Source: Lophium mytilinum
Taxonomy: Eukaryota; Ascomycota; Dothideomycetes; Mytilinidiales; Mytilinidiaceae
Reading direction: 5' to 3'
Length of the DNA: 64,000 nucleotides
NCBI GenBank assembly: GCA_010093605.1
Contig: MU004195.1
Coordinates: 1,507,736 to 1,571,735, forward strand
Every line of letters begins with the position of its first letter. Position 1 is the first letter of the stretch. A program made the translations under genes and the position numbers. Below the pieces are notes generated by a model that did not search any database, was not told the DNA's origin, and was given only the letters and a program-made list of their open reading frames with translations. Below, piece after piece: positions 23,495 to 35,045 of this stretch.

Positions 23495-23559
23495 TGGATG
23501 GATGGATGGATAACGCCCAACGCATACACACATACACACACGCACGCACGCACGCACGC
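23495..23559. repeat. Compound microsatellite (GGAT)n, (ACAC)n, (ACGC)n
   Basis: Four GGAT-type units (about 23495-23512) are followed by CA-rich units and then about five ACGC units (23540-23559). Confidence 0.9.
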
Positions 23560-24367
23560 TTGACGTAGTGTTTAGATGATGGAAGTGTTTTGTGTAGGTT
23601 GGTAGCGTACGTGGCCCATCCAGCGCTGCCAACGCGCGGCGGACAGCGGCTTTGGTTTTCTCCTTCACCGTTTTCTGCTAGGTTTGGGATGGTGGAGCCG
23701 AGTTGGCTTTTGGGGGGGTGGGGTGAGTCAACGGAGGAAACACAGCCAACCCATACATGGACTGTACATTGCCTTTGTGGGGTTCCAACAGCCCTGTGGC
23801 AACCGTTGGGGTTGGCACAGCTGTGCATTGCAGCATTGGGGAGACCCACTCGCGCCGATGTTGTTTTCAAGGGACCCCCATGTGCGTCATACAGGTGACG
23901 GAGGTGGTGTTCTAAGTTGGGCGCGCATGATGGAGTCAGGAGGGAGGAAGGGGGTGGAATGAGGCTGTGGAAGGTGGGTATGGGCGGTGTGGGTTGGGGC
24001 GATTGACGGTGTGTGCAGGTCGCTTTGAGAGGGATGCTGAGATGGAGGTGGAGTGAAGCTGGTTCAATCGATGTAAAAGCGCCTTTGTAGTGTAGGGTAT
24101 GTGGAGGAACTTGAGCAATGGTATCAAACGGGTGCCGAGGATGCTGCGTAGAGTATAGATGAACTGATCGCGATCCCCGAGACGAGCGTCGAGGGCTTTG
24201 AAAAGGTTACTTGGTCAAGGAACTGGTCCAAGGGTGGAGGTCTGTCAGTGTGCTAGAATGTGGGGAATAGGGGGCCGAGTGCCGAAGTGATGCTGAGATG
24301 CAGGTGCGAGGGTTGAGTGGGATAGAAAACGGTGTTGTGCGTCTTGTTGGGGGCCTGAAGGGTGGGA

Positions 24368-24421
24368 CTGAGTGGTGAAGTACTTCTCCCAGCTTCACAA
24401 CAAACCGACTTCACCACTCAG
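24368..24421. repeat. Perfect 14-bp inverted repeat, 26-nt loop
   Basis: Arms CTGAGTGGTGAAGT (24368-24381) and ACTTCACCACTCAG (24408-24421) are exact reverse complements. No gene is adjacent. Confidence 0.85.
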
Positions 24422-25951
24422 CAGCAGTGGGCCTCGAGTCGATTGCGCCCTCCCAACGACGCTTCGCCGCCAGTCAGCATAGAAGCACGCAGTCACGCGG
24501 AGGGAACGACATGGATGGTCATGTCTACAATGAGGCGCCCGTTTGATAGGGAGCTGATCTCCTGGACGCTGGCGTGAATCTGGATCGCGCTGCTCCGGGG
24601 TGCGGCTCCCAAAAAGAGTACCCATTATCACGAATCTAAGCAATTGGAAGTCCAGGAGCTGGCATTCTCGAATGGGAACGCCGTGAGTGGACGCTGTGGG
24701 CCTCGCTTGCTTGCTATCACTCTGTCACATCGTCACTGACGGACATGAACGGCAGGGGAAGTGTGGGCGGCAACTGCATTATCAGCGGCATATTGCTGTC
24801 TCAGCACGATCCTGGCGTGTGGAGAGCTCCGTAGGCGCGTCGCACAGATCTCGAAGCAGGGTCCTGATATCGATGGTTGGCGAGGACACGCTCGAGCAAG
24901 CACGGACGGCAGTTTGAGCTGCGGAATGGTGAGGTTCTGGGGCTCCGAGGACGGGACGGGACGAGCTGACGTGATTTCCGCTTCACCGGAGATGTATTCG
25001 CCGGCTCTTAGTAGCCTATGGTGGTGTTGAAGCTGGGGATGCGGCTTTGCTTGGTCAGTGTTTGGCTTGGGGGTGGAGAAGTGACCTCGGATCGCCTGTT
25101 TGAGTGCTGTTAAGGTTCAATGATCACGAGGACTTGCTGAGTACGCCTGGGACTAGTTGTTCGGGAATATCCTTGCGCTCGGAAGCGGGTGTCCTGTGGA
25201 GAGGGGATGTGGGGGGCGTTTCGAAGATGGCGTCGAGCGGACGTGCCGCGGGAGCCGCCCGGGGCGGTGACCCCAGAGGGATATTAGGTAGGATGGTATG
25301 AGACTTCTGAACCTGGACTTGATACATTCTATGCACTGAAACTATAGTTGGAGAGCAGGAATGTCGTCTGGTTGATGATGATTGGAGCAATGATATTGAA
25401 GTGTCGGATAGAGACGCTCACCACCCCTTTACCGAGCAAAGCAGGTATGACTGAAGGCCCAAGTCTCTTTTCTACGCGAATTTCAATCTACAAATGCTAA
25501 TGTCTTTTTAGAAGTTGTAGGAATGGAATCGAGGGTCCTCTTTCGTCGCTGAACCTCGTGATCTCGAGGCCACCCTTCACTCTTGAGCGAACGCGCATAT
25601 TTTCCTTATCCAACAATGAACGACATGTCGTAGTGTCGGTACTGAGAGCCTAAAGGCATATCTCATAGTCACGTTGAATCACAACATTCGAGAGAGATAG
25701 CTTGAGATAGTGACGTTGCCCTAGTAGCACAGCACATAACTGGGAGAGAGGGTATGCATCGTGCCTTGTACTGCTTAGCATTTGATCTTACGGTCATTAT
25801 AGCATAAAATGAATGAAACAGTAGCTTAACAGGTCATTCATCTCCCTTATCCAACATTCGACCAACAGGACCAGGATCACCACGTTCTTCTGCCACCCCA
25901 GTACCTCCGTCCTCCATCCACCACGCTCCAAACTTCAACAAAAACATCCAC

Positions 25952-26317
25952 ATGGCCACCCTTTGCTTACTCAAGCTCATTCTCTCTTACACTGCCATGG
26001 TAAAGAGAGGATTCGACCGGTTCAATCTCATACTACAACTTGAACCGATTCAAAAGCTCTTCCGTCCAGGTCTCCATCCCCGCTCCCCCCTGGACATCGA
26101 TCACGGCCTGATCAGCTCCCTGCATTCCGGCACCGCAGCAAGTCTCGATAGCAGCATCAATACTTTAATTAGTCTCGACACTAATAAAGTCACTGAAACT
26201 AATCATCGTACTTATCGCAAGGTAGAGCTTTCCAGGATTGAGATGACGTGGGAATCAAAGAAGCGTTTCGTGCCTCAAGATCGTCCACAGTCATTCGTTG
26301 TATTGGGCGAGGACTGA
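25952..26317 (+). CDS. Hypothetical protein, 121 residues (weak)
   Basis: A single open frame starts at an ATG in a favourable context (CACATGG) at 25952. The product begins with a hydrophobic stretch (MATLCLLKLILSYTAMV) and is otherwise Ser/Leu/Arg-rich, without a motif I recognise. It sits in a long gene-poor region, has no intron evidence, and may be chance. Confidence 0.25.
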   Translation: MATLCLLKLILSYTAMVKRGFDRFNLILQLEPIQKLFRPGLHPRSPLDIDHGLISSLHSGTAASLDSSINTLISLDTNKVTETNHRTYRKVELSRIEMTWESKKRFVPQDRPQSFVVLGED

Positions 26318-27510
26318 ATGATTGTAGTCAGTATTGGATAGCTACTGTGGCGTGGTGGTAGATGGAGGCGCGAAAGATCGGACGTTAAGACAGAGGGAGC
26401 ATGATATTGGGGCTGTGAGACCAAGAAAAGATCTACGATTTGTGGGTGTAAGAGTGACAACTTCATGTACCTACGTACAATACTGCATTTCAAGATGACA
26501 TTTTGATAAAACAACGAGATGAACATGTACCTGTTCTTGCAAATGGCGAGCGAGGAGACAGAAGCTCATAGTGAGCTAATGTCCCTTGGGTCCTTTGTTT
26601 TAGCTCAGAAAGATGCATATAACTTCTCAGTCACATTTCGTCGTTTAGCATCCTGGCACCTCCATCTTCTCGGCTTTGATATCCCCCTAGCTCCTGGACT
26701 TCGAGGCTCTCCAATATCTATGGTTGGGTCTTGTGCGCATAGAGGAGGCCTTTGTTGCGAGTAGTTGATCGATCTATCCGCTCCAATAGTCACGTGACAT
26801 TTTCCTTCTCCATTCCATCGTTCTCATATTCCGCTGACCACCACGTCTCCCATGGACCTCCTATCTCCCTACGATGTTCTGTATACTCCTCAATCCCTTC
26901 CAACGCCCACGACCACTGCCCTATCCAGCGTTACACAACATCACGGAAAGCCCGACCCGCAAAGCTTGAGCACCCGCAGCAAGCGCCAACCCCCTGCCCC
27001 CACTCCCGCATGATCACCTTTCCCCTGCCCAACGGTGTGCAACCACCCGTTCGGCTTCCTGACAGTCCGTTACGCCCTCTCATGCCCGTTCCCGCCTTCT
27101 CAAACCCACCGCCATTCTCCCGACGCAGGAGGCACTAGGGTCGAGATACTGCCACTCGCCGTGTGCAACAGTGCACAGGAACACATCACCACATACGCAT
27201 GAGATCAAGGGGTGAACATGATCTAAAGACCAAGAATCGTTGGACAGGTTGACCCAAAACAATGTGACTACGCAAGGCTAGCAAGAACACAGACAGTGGT
27301 ATATCAAAAAGACCCCAAACCAGGTACCAAACGCCCAAGAAACCATGACACCGTGACCTCGTGAGCCCATCCATCCAGACGGTCCTAAACGCGGGAAACA
27401 ACAGGTAGTGGTACACACCCAGCGTCGCACACCGGGCTCTTGTAGCCAATTTTCTCCCATTACAGGAACGCATTACCGCAAATCGCAATAGGCAGGGGGG
27501 CGGTGTTGTG
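26318..27510. other. Intergenic between the weak hypothetical ORF and CENP-C
   Basis: No convincing gene. A CACGTG lies at 26792-26797 just after a CCAAT-like CCAATAG. Frames of up to 140 codons on the minus strand overlap the CENP-C terminal exon in another frame. Confidence 0.5.
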
Positions 27511-30449
27511 TCATGAGTCGTCAGAGGCTGATTTCTCGCTGGCCTGCGCGAAGAAAAGCTGCGTAGGGCGCTCCGACGTGTTCTCGATGCTGTAGGTGTT
27601 TCCTGCATGATGCGAACCGTGGTTCACTCGTTAGCCTTTCGCTCTTCTTGCTGCATGCAGGGTGGATGCATGTACGACGCGGTGAGAGAAACAAGACGCG
27701 ATCAGCGCCCATACGAAATTGAGTGCATGAAAATCAAGAGACCGGTGTAGAGTGCTAATAGAAGAAAGGAACATGAGGACATAGCAACGTCTCTCGTCTC
27801 GTCGGCCGCCTGAACCACAGCAGTCATCTTTGAACGTTGTGATAAGAGCGGGAAGCGAGGTGGCACAGCTCGCACGGCCAGCGCCACATGAGCCCCGTAC
27901 GAAAACACACAGTGGGGGCGGACCGCAATCGCCAGAACACCAGACTGCCGTGCAACGTTGCCCTACGATAGCGCACCGCAAAACCCGGCCACGCGCAGAG
28001 CAATGGCCGAACAGGGGATAAGCATAAAGCGACCGCCGTCGTACAGACCGCGGACCGCCATTGCGCCAAAGCGATCCCGCTGCAAGCGCTTCGCCAGGCT
28101 GCTCATCGACTCGAAGGTCGAAGAAGTACTCAGCACTGAAAATGTGCTGAGGCGGCGGGACGAAAGAAGGAGAGACCGCGATGAAACAAGAGACATGCCG
28201 CAAGTGAGAAAATGAGAGTGAACTGACCTCGTGGAACTTGAAAGTAGCCGCCCTTGTGTACATTGAACCTTTCGTCTGATATCGTCACTTCTGCCGACCC
28301 CTCAAAGACGAAGAAAGCGAATTGCATTTGCCGCGCGTTCCTTGGCCGTTTGAAGCCCCCAGGAGGGAGATTGATTAGACCTGCGCCGAAAAAAGGGTGA
28401 AGATTAACCAGTTTGGCAAACTGGAACTGCCCCCCTGATACGTCTTTGAAGGGGATTCCTTCTTGTGACATCGCGATTTCTGTTCTGGAATAAGCTTTTT
28501 ATGTGAAGACGTCAATTCTCAATGACTGACCTTGCTCTTCTAGCTCATTCTTGGCTACGCCCAGTTCTGAGTTCCACGCAGTTACAGTGCCTGAAAGATG
28601 CCCAGGATCAATCTCCCAATCATCAAGCTCCACATCTTCTTCAATCTTCGCCCTGCGTTTCGATTTCCCGGCCCCTCTCTTTTTCCCGGCGGTTTCGGAT
28701 TCCAACCGGTTATCTGCGCGGACAACCTCTACGTTGTTTTTGTAATGATCGTACTTGATGGTTTCTCCCCGCCAAAAGTCTACAGGTTTGACAGAGGCTC
28801 TTCCGGATCGCGTCGTTCGCATGCCTACGTCCTCAAAGGGCGTGCCTTGTCGAAGCTGCTGAAGACCACGAACGATGGGGGGCCGTCTTGAAATTGTACT
28901 CGCAGTGGATGGCACTTCACTAACTGCTTTTGACACGCCTCTTTCTTGTCGTGAAGCTGCAACTGATCCTGATCTGGCGTTCGGATCGCGCTCGGAAGGT
29001 ACTGCTTTTGGCTTCGGTTTCGGTTGCACCTTCCTTTGCGGAATTGCTGGAACCTTGAAGACCGACTCCTGCTTGCTGGCAGACGTGGAGTCACGGTGTA
29101 CATTGACCTTGTTCTTTGGCGGCCTCCCGCGCTTTTGTGGTGGTGGCATTGGGACTGGCTCCTCTTCCACCGTACTCTCTTCCAAGACTACATCCGGTTC
29201 AGCCACGCTCTCCGTCTCCTCATCCTCGTCAACTTCCTCACCCTCCTCCTCCTCTTCAGGCTCTGGCTCCGGTACTTTCTTTTTGAGTTTGCTGGAATGC
29301 TGCACAGGAACACTTCTCCTTGGCTGAAGCAGCGCTGGGCTTGATTCCTGGGCAATTGAAGATCTCTTTGAAGGCTTGACTCTCGGTGCAGCCTTGGATT
29401 TGACTCCACCTTTTCGCACCTGGGTCGCTTTAGGAGTGGGTTCTCTAATCGAAGGCTCATCTTCCACAGGAAGTGCATTCGCTCTCGCCGTTTTGCCTAT
29501 CCTACTCTTCTTTGCGGGTGGTGGCGTGACCTCCGGTAAAGGTAGAGAATCCTCAGAAGATGCACCAAACGCGTTATCATCGTCCTCGGCTCCTTGCACA
29601 AATTGTAATGATTCGTCCTCAATAGGCGGAAATAGCGATTGCTCTTGCAGCCCATTGAACTGCAATCCCGAATCTCCATTTGTATATTGATCCTCTTGTA
29701 CGATGCTTTCTTCATACGTCCTCTTTTGCCCACGCACTGGCGACTCCTGTAAATCATAGATATCTGGGCGCGCGGGCCCTCGTCCACCCTTCCCATTTGT
29801 GACCACGGGGGTTGATCGCGCAACAGTCAAGCTCGTCGGATCCTCCTCCGTACTGGAAAAGTCGAGACGCCGACTGACTACTGGGTGGGATGTGGAGCGA
29901 TCGGGAGACCCCACAGACCTTCGCGCGGCGGACCTGGGGCCCATGGAAGATTGCCGGCGCGGAGAGGATCCGAGGTTTGTTTTCATCGGGGATCGGGAGA
30001 CAGGCGGAGGGAAGACCGTCTTGCTTTTCCGGAGGAGGTTTTGAGACTTGATCGTCTGGGTTGGTTCGGGAATGGAGCCTGCGTCGCATTAGTTATTGTG
30101 CAACGCGCGCCGTGTCTAGGCAAACGCGCGTAAGGGCTGCTTTTCATACTCTCTTGAACCTCCATGGACTCGGATGTTGTGACCGTCCCGCCTGACCTGC
30201 GACCGGCCGGGCGCTTTGGGGGAGACTTCTCGGGCGACGAGAAGATGCCATCGAGTGGCTCCATGCCATACTCATCGCGAATCCCTTTGTCTTCGAGGGT
30301 GATTCCCGTTTTACTGCCCGAGTAGGTCAGCAAAAGCACCCAACAGCAGTGGGGCTCTTTGTTCCTTACCGTCCTTGCACGCCAACGTCGAAGTACTTGT
30401 TTCCCCCGCGAGTCTTGCGGCCCGGGGTGCCTCCAGGTGCGGGCGCCAT
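27511..30449 (-). CDS. MIF2: Kinetochore protein CENP-C/Mif2
   Basis: Five exons join in phase: 30449-30370, 30313-30150, 30078-28531, 28479-28228 and 27602-27511, giving 711 residues. The N-terminus has the Mif2 region ('GGNKYFDVGVQGR', 'GITLEDKGIRDEYGMEPLDG'). An acidic Glu-rich tract and an AT-hook-like 'KRGRPPKNK' (about 398) precede the CENP-C signature 'RTTRSGRASVKPVDFW' at about 500-520, which binds the CENP-A nucleosome. The C-terminus is the Mif2 cupin dimerisation domain ('QFAFFVFEGSAEVTISDERF', 'GGYFQVPRG', then 'NTYSIENTSERPTQLFFAQA'). Family knowledge: CENP-C links CENP-A chromatin to the Mis12 complex. The last intron (27603-28227) is 625 bp and interrupts the cupin fold coding; the other introns are 51-71 bp. 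Confidence 0.93.
27603..28227 (-). other. 625-bp last intron of CENP-C
   Basis: The donor is GTCAGT and the acceptor ATGCAG. The downstream exon restores the cupin motif exactly (G-N-T-Y-S-I-E-N), so the join is well supported. A 210-codon minus frame covers it (27631-28263) but has no recognisable content. Confidence 0.75.
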
Positions 30450-31771
30450 TGTCGCGGCAGCTGGGAGCCACTGTGAACGAGACGTGAGAAGACGCGTGAG
30501 CGAGGCTTGCGACACGGGCGTAGTTCTGTCGTGTTGGTGAGGATGTTGCGGTGGTGATTCACGATGTGCTGCAGGCGTGTTTGTTTGGGTGTTTTCGGCG
30601 GCGGCGCCGGAAACGAGCTAGTAGGCATGCGGGTCTTCTTCGGCGTCCCCAAGCTTGGTGCTACCGCACCGCAACATTCACTCTTCCATCCCATCAACTG
30701 TCTGATGTAGTTGACGCCAGCAGACAGGCTTCCCGTAATTATCTCGCCGACGCGGAGACTTGTGAATCGATCAGCCACCTCACAAGCACAGAGAGCTTCG
30801 TGAATCACGCAGCCAACCTTGCAAAAGCATCAAAAAGTAACTCAGATCCAGTTGGCTTTAGACTCCAACTCCGTCCCTAGGCCTTGAAATCCGGTGTGAC
30901 TACACTGAGCGGCGGAAATGAGCGTACGCATCTCTCGAGAAGTCATTGCAAGTGGGCAAAAAAAGCCTCGTGGAAAGTCTGTCATGTGGCTTATTGACAG
31001 CTGTGGCTGTTCAATACGCTACCAGATATCAGAATGAGATGGGAGATGATTACCCTAACAAGCTTGCTGACCTTTTGAGCAACTTCTGACAGCCTTGCCT
31101 CAGGATAGCACTTGCAGAACTCTAATCGGCTCCGAAACACCATGAGCAGTGAGAAGAGGCACACATTTACAATACCTTGTTAGAGAATCTAAAGAGATCT
31201 ACAGCCCTTTCACCTACGGAGAAGGATTTGGAGCGACGGCTCGCAACCCCGATCTGTGTGTACCTCTCTACCGCGGGCTGCCAAGTGGAGGTGGCATCGT
31301 GAGTGTAACGGCTCTTCAAGATCACTGGATACTATTTGAATTGATGATCCCCGCCTACTGTCAGGCACCATAGGCGACATGAAAACATTTTGACGCTCCT
31401 GGACAGGTATAGTCACGTGGTGGAAGATGTATACTAGATACTCATCCCCTCCTGCCGTCATACAATACTGGCAGGACGCCTTCTGCTTGTGGAATCGCCG
31501 CCCTAGATTTGTTTCCGGAGGACCTAAGACGCGCCTTCTATACCGTCCAATGGCTAGTGCTCAAACAGTGTAGTTTCCACTCTTCGCGATGTTACCTTGT
31601 CTCCTCTACTGTCTACTTCATCCGTATTCCAGCCTTCAGCTTCATCGATCGTTAAACATTGCTCCGACGATCATCCTTAGCAGAAAACGAAACCGAAGTG
31701 CCGTCATCAATACCTGAACAGTCCACTCAACGCGCAAACTCTTTTACACAGGTTGTAGCACGTTTGCCTCC
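30450..31771. other. Intergenic, divergent promoter of CENP-C and the BTB-like gene
   Basis: No family-like frame is seen. A CACGTG lies at 31414-31419. Short frames such as 30551-30880 plus overlap the CENP-C 5' region. Confidence 0.5.
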
Positions 31772-32981
31772 ATGGAGTATTCCACGCCTAAAGCGGCGGG
31801 AGAACCGAATGCCAAGCCCATCGCAGAGGAAGACGTTCGACCTCAATTCTATGCTGAGCTCGAAGAGACTTTGTTCCACGATGATAAAATGGAGGATTGT
31901 GATGACTCCCACACATCTTCACAGTGAGTCATTTTTCAGGGTCCTTTATCGGAAAGTCACTATAACAACATGATGACATGATATAGAGCTGGGATGAAGG
32001 CTATTCCTACGCCACAAGATGTTTCATCTAGCATCTCACTTTTTGGGGGGGACCCATTCGAGATCGATGCAGTACCTAGTGGCGATAGCATTTGGCGATC
32101 CTCCTCGGATAACCTTGCAACGAGCCCTAAAATTCAGCCTGCTGAACCGGTAAAGTCGTTTTAATCTTCCCTCTTGGCCCTTTTGACTCACCTCGCAATC
32201 ACAGATAGGCCGCCCTATACTAGTACGAGTTGGCCGTAAGCCAATTCGCAAAGACTACGATCGCCCTTCGGAATATCGCACGCTCCACTTCTCGAACCCA
32301 CCCGATCTTATACCGACGCCTGATTCTAGATACGCAGGCATGATACGCTTCCCGGATACATGCATCCCAGTGTTTGAAGCATTTGACAAGTGGATCCAAA
32401 CCGGCGTCCTTGTCAAAATCAACGCCCAGACTAGTCTTCCAAATGGCACGACTGTCCAAGATCTAGATGCATTGCCCGGCATCAAGCCCCATTGGATTGC
32501 TTTCACGCAAGTAAAGATCGCCTTCTTGTACAAGTTTGGCAAGAGGTACGGCAATCTGAAGTTGAGGAGGGACGCCATGATCGCACTCCAACAAATGGAC
32601 ATCCTAGATTGGCGCAATGAGGTCGATCCAGCGGCATTTTTGCTCTTCGTGTACGAAAGGTTACCGCATTGTCATACTGACAACCTGTATAACTACATGT
32701 TGCGGACTACTGCGATTGAATGGGGTTCTCTTTCAGGGTTTGGTCCTCTTTCAATGTCCGACTTGCCCGTAAGGTCACATCAAGTCCATTGGTTTCGAAC
32801 CATGGGCACAGACATAATGCGCGATATCACGGCGGCCTCCACAGACCTCTTGTACCACTCTCCGCATCAAGCCGGTCGTACTGTCGTGCCTGGGTGGTGG
32901 TTGGTCGAGAATGCTTGCAGGTGGCACGAGCATGAGAATGTTCAGGATCTAGCTCAGTGTCCTTTGCGCCCGTGCCCGTGA
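31772..32981 (+). CDS. BTB-related hypothetical protein
   Basis: Three exons keep phase: 31772-31923, 31987-32149 and 32205-32981, giving 363 residues; the introns are 63 and 55 bp with GTGAGT and GTAAAG donors. The second half looks like the C-terminal helical part of fungal BTB/POZ proteins ('CIPVFEAFDKWIQTGVL', 'KIAFLYKFGKRYGNLKLRRD', 'ALQQMD'), with the segment before it in the place of a POZ core. The first 105 residues are acidic and probably disordered. Family knowledge: fungal BTB proteins of this kind are many and mostly uncharacterised; no Kelch or MATH domain is seen, so a Cul3 adaptor role is only a possibility. A similar gene follows on the same strand. Confidence 0.65.
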
Positions 32982-33564
32982 AGAGGAAGGCGAGCGCACT
33001 CACTTCACCCTCCCTCCCCTTTGTCCCGGGGCATTCCATTTCGTTATGAGGAATTACAGCTCGTTGTCAGGCTTTACAGCTCATTGTCAAGCATTGCAGC
33101 TCGTTATGAAAAACCAAAAGGAGGTATGATATCCTGTTCAGGAGGAAATGAATAGATGAATACAGAATTACCATACCATAGCTCCGTTTGCCGTGGTGAA
33201 TGCGCATATGCTGTATAGCATTCTACTACAATGCCTCGCGATAAGCCGAGGCACGCTTGTACACCACTCTCTGACGCGCATCCCCGCTTTGTAGAATCCT
33301 CGACACAACATAAACCCTAAAGAGCCTGAGGTGGAGAGATCTCCATCGCGTCCAAGCGAAGTTTCTCGATGCTATTTGTGGTGGTCTAGCACATTATCGA
33401 CGGCTCAGAGGAGAGGCGAAAGGGAGCGCTGGACAGGTGCGCTCGAATTATGTGTTTCTGTAATTGTACATAGCTTTTGCACATGCGGCTTTCACTGCGT
33501 GGGTTAGTCTGATACACTACCCAGAATCTAAAGCAAGTGAGCTAATGTTCCTCCAGAGTAGCCA
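32982..33564. other. Intergenic with a 20-bp tandem repeat
   Basis: It lies between the two BTB-like genes. A degenerate 20-bp repeat at 33041-33110 starts 60 bp past the stop codon; the rest shows no feature. Confidence 0.6.
33041..33110. repeat. Imperfect 20-bp tandem repeat, 3.5 units
   Basis: Units start at 33041, 33061, 33081 and 33101. Each begins TCGTTATG, TCGTTGTC or TCATTGTC and the full ones end in TTACAGC or TTGCAGC. The period is exactly 20 bp. Confidence 0.8.
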
Positions 33565-34467
33565 ATGATGATAACATCTAAGGTGAACCAGCAACTTCGC
33601 GGGTCATTCAACGTAGTAGCAGGATGCTTCTTCTCAGTTGTTAAACGGCGGAAGAGAACTTCTGAGAAACTGAGTCCTGGTGATGTGGTACCATTTTGTG
33701 CTCTATCTCAAGACGGAGAATTCCCGATCCTTCCTATGCCTAGCAATTGTTTAGACGAGAGTTTCAAGATGGAAACTCAAGCACAACCTGCGCACGTGGC
33801 CGCGGACTACTTAACAGGAGGCCGCCGTTGTTCAGTCACCCCATTCACCCAAACCGAAACCATGGGACGAGAAAGGCTCAACCATTACATCACCGATTCC
33901 GCTATTATCGTCGAATTCGAAAATGAGACTCCAACCAAGACAGTCAGGCTCAATCTCAAAAGATTCCTAGAAGAATCCGACCTCCTTAGAAAAGATCTGT
34001 CTCCGACTCCGACGATAAAAATTATCAAAACGCACGTCCTCAATCTCAAGACAGCGCATAAAAAAGCCGAAGGCGTAGACATCCTCAATGTCCTCAAATT
34101 CTACCTCGAGAACAATGCATTTACTTTGACGAAACCGGACGAAACAATCACGATCACTGAAGTCCTGAATAGATGTTTAAAAGTCTACAAATTCGCCGAA
34201 GACTTTGACATGCCTAATTTTCAAAACGCGATCATCGACTATCTTCAGGACGCTTTCCCGCCGAATCTCCATCGGGGTGTTGGGCTAGACACCCTCGATA
34301 CTAATACACTTGAGAAACGCCCAGCTTGGTTTCGAATGCTTCTAAGATATGTCCTCGCCTGGGTTCACGTCGATCCACTGGACGAGAATTCGCTGCGTGA
34401 AAAGGACAAAGAGTTTCTGCTTCAGTTTCTTCTGGAAGTGGCACGAATCCATGGTGAGAGCAACTAA
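33565..34467 (+). CDS. BTB-like hypothetical protein
   Basis: A single open frame of 300 residues. Alternative starts are the ATGs at 33769 and 33861. The region from about residue 100 ('ITDSAIIVEFENETPTKTV', 'VLNLKTAHKKAEGVDILNVL', 'CLKVYKFAEDFDMPNFQNAI') follows the pattern of a fungal BTB domain plus C-terminal helices: a beta segment, a threshold segment, then the 'YkfAeky..' helix. The first 68 residues are basic and may be non-coding leader. It lies 583 bp after another BTB-related gene on the same strand, but the two are too diverged by eye to call a recent duplication. Confidence 0.6.
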   Translation: MMITSKVNQQLRGSFNVVAGCFFSVVKRRKRTSEKLSPGDVVPFCALSQDGEFPILPMPSNCLDESFKMETQAQPAHVAADYLTGGRRCSVTPFTQTETMGRERLNHYITDSAIIVEFENETPTKTVRLNLKRFLEESDLLRKDLSPTPTIKIIKTHVLNLKTAHKKAEGVDILNVLKFYLENNAFTLTKPDETITITEVLNRCLKVYKFAEDFDMPNFQNAIIDYLQDAFPPNLHRGVGLDTLDTNTLEKRPAWFRMLLRYVLAWVHVDPLDENSLREKDKEFLLQFLLEVARIHGESN

Positions 34468-35045
34468 AGACACTCTGAGGAAGTCTTGGCGAGGAAAATT
34501 GGTTTGGCGATCAAGGCCCTTGCTTACTCCAGGCGCATGCCCGCAAGGAAGAAGAACAGACTTTGCCGTAGGGAATAGGAGGGAGGTTCGTAGATTAGAG
34601 TGTTGGAGAACTCTGCCCTAGAGAACTCGTTTGAGTTGGTCCAATACTAGACTAGATTAGGCCGCTATACTGCCCTCCCAATGGAATCATTACAACAATT
34701 CTTTTCCTGTCCTGATTCTCCGCAATAACTTCATATATATGCGAGATTCCGGACCGCCACATCCAATCACGTGATCTTTAGCCACGTGATCTCCATTTAC
34801 TGTCTGGCATGTTTGACATTCTTCTTCTACATGAACAAAGCGTGAAATGTAATAGATGATACACCATTCAGTATAGCACTGAGTTTGATAGAATCGCCTT
34901 GTCTTGAGTAACCCTTCCTAAAGTGGGTGCGCTTCCTTTAAGCTTGAGTCTACTATTTGATCACGCTGACTCCGAATCAGAGGAATGTTATGGAAGCATT
35001 CCTATAAGCTCCTAGCCAAATGATTTCATTCAGTCTTTGATTCCT
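34468..35045. other. Intergenic with paired CACGTG sites
   Basis: It lies between the BTB-like gene (plus) and the RidA gene (minus), which converge. Two CACGTG sites lie at 34768-34773 and 34783-34788. No gene is seen. Confidence 0.5.
34766..34790. promoter_or_regulatory. Two CACGTGAT sites 15 bp apart
   Basis: ATCACGTGAT (34766-34775, a perfect 10-bp palindrome) is followed by CCACGTGAT (34782-34790). Both read CACGTGATCT. A CCAAT box lies just before the first. They lie at the 3' ends of the flanking genes, so their target is unclear. Confidence 0.35.

Larger units (their letters stand above)
22136..25951. other. 3.8-kb region without recognisable genes
   Basis: It follows the Myb gene. 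The first about 900 bp is pyrimidine-rich and may be 3' UTR. A microsatellite-dense zone lies at 23300-23560 and a 14-bp inverted repeat at 24368-24421. Frames of up to 135 codons (23463-23870 minus) read through simple repeats and look non-coding. A non-coding transcript cannot be excluded. Confidence 0.5.

Noticed and set aside
23490-23560. CRISPR-like repeat array
   Set aside because: Simple tetranucleotide microsatellites without spacers, in a eukaryotic genome.
27631-28263. 210-codon minus-strand ORF over the CENP-C last intron
   Set aside because: The spliced exons restore the cupin motif exactly, so this reading is intronic; no independent features.
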